Source: JBCBZH01 sp039815415
GTDB lineage: Bacteria; Bacteroidota; Rhodothermia; Rhodothermales; Rubricoccaceae
Direction of reading: 5' to 3'
Length of the DNA: 6,386 bases
NCBI GenBank assembly: GCA_039815415.1
Contig: JBCBZH010000257.1
Location: 1 to 6,386 of the forward strand
Positions 6,294-6,386 of the stretch are shown here, in pieces. A model generated the notes under the pieces. The model had not been told where the DNA came from, did no database searches, and saw only the letters and a program-made list of their open reading frames with translations. The stretch's first letter is position 1. Every line of letters starts with the position of its first letter. Made by a program: the position numbers and the translations under genes.

Positions 6294-6386
6294 TAGCTCC
6301 TAGCTCCTAGCTCCTAGCTCCTAGCTCCTAGCTCCTAGCTCCTAGCTCCTAGCTCCTAGCTCCTAGCTCCTAGCTCCTAGCTCCTA
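6294..6386. repeat. Perfect tandem array of the heptamer TAGCTCC
   Basis: The unit TAGCTCC is repeated 13 times without a single mismatch, plus a final TA, and the array continues past the window edge. Because 7 is not a multiple of 3, every 21 bases a TAG appears in each forward frame, and likewise TAG on the reverse strand (GGAGCTA), so the array cannot encode protein. Each unit contains AGCT, and each internal junction makes CTAG, a tetramer usually scarce in bacterial DNA. Three units span 21 bases, about two helical turns. The reverse-strand unit TAGGAGC differs by one base from TACGAGC, a heptamer I recall, without having checked, as tandem arrays in some Gemmatimonadota and related environmental genomes. 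Its function is unknown. The true copy number cannot be read here. Confidence 0.97.

Noticed and set aside
6294..6386. CRISPR array
   Set aside because: The repeats are 7 bases with no spacers, so this is a simple tandem repeat.
6294..6386. Coding tandem-repeat protein
   Set aside because: TAG recurs in all frames on both strands because the unit is 7 bases long.
1..6386. tRNA, rRNA, riboswitch or insertion sequence
   Set aside because: No cloverleaf, rRNA-like segment, transposase or terminal inverted repeats were seen; coding regions account for nearly all of the window.

Overview
The window is GC-rich bacterial DNA, densely coding, with five protein genes and no stretch over 300 bases without a gene. 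Several signs point to the Bacteroidota/Rhodothermota side of the tree. The UvrB carries Bacteroidota-type wording (CLLDYF, SATPADYELE, IQTAGRAARN). No Shine-Dalgarno motif stands before any of the four starts that can be inspected. An exact TAnnTTTG element, the Bacteroidota -7 promoter consensus, lies upstream of the rightmost gene. Gemmatimonadota is the main alternative I would keep open, because of the heptamer array at the right edge. The assignment is an inference.

Layout from the left: the 3' part of a polytopic membrane protein gene on the + strand ends at 506. It converges on a block of three minus-strand genes, transcribed right to left as uvrB (4378-2294), a PhyH-type Fe(II)/2-oxoglutarate dioxygenase (2291-1575) and a lipoprotein alpha/beta hydrolase of the proline iminopeptidase type (1491-532). 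uvrB and the dioxygenase gene are only 2 bases apart and are almost certainly co-transcribed. The hydrolase follows after an 83-base gap with potential secondary structure.

Divergent from uvrB, across a 110-base intergenic region, is the most interesting gene: a full-length 572-residue fusion of an N-terminal EVE (PUA-like, modified-base reader) domain to an McrB-type AAA+ motor (4489-6207). This is the architecture of the recognition and motor subunit of a modification-dependent (type IV, McrBC-like) restriction system. No McrC-type nuclease gene follows in the 179 bases left. Instead there is an imperfect hairpin and then a perfect tandem array of the heptamer TAGCTCC (13 full copies) that runs off the window end. 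Either the nuclease partner lies elsewhere, or this motor works alone or with an unrecognised partner.

How the genes work together: UvrB acts in nucleotide excision repair. The EVE-McrB protein probably acts in defence against modified foreign DNA. The dioxygenase and the hydrolase are enzymes of unknown substrate that share the uvrB strand. I see no evidence of a single pathway linking all five genes.
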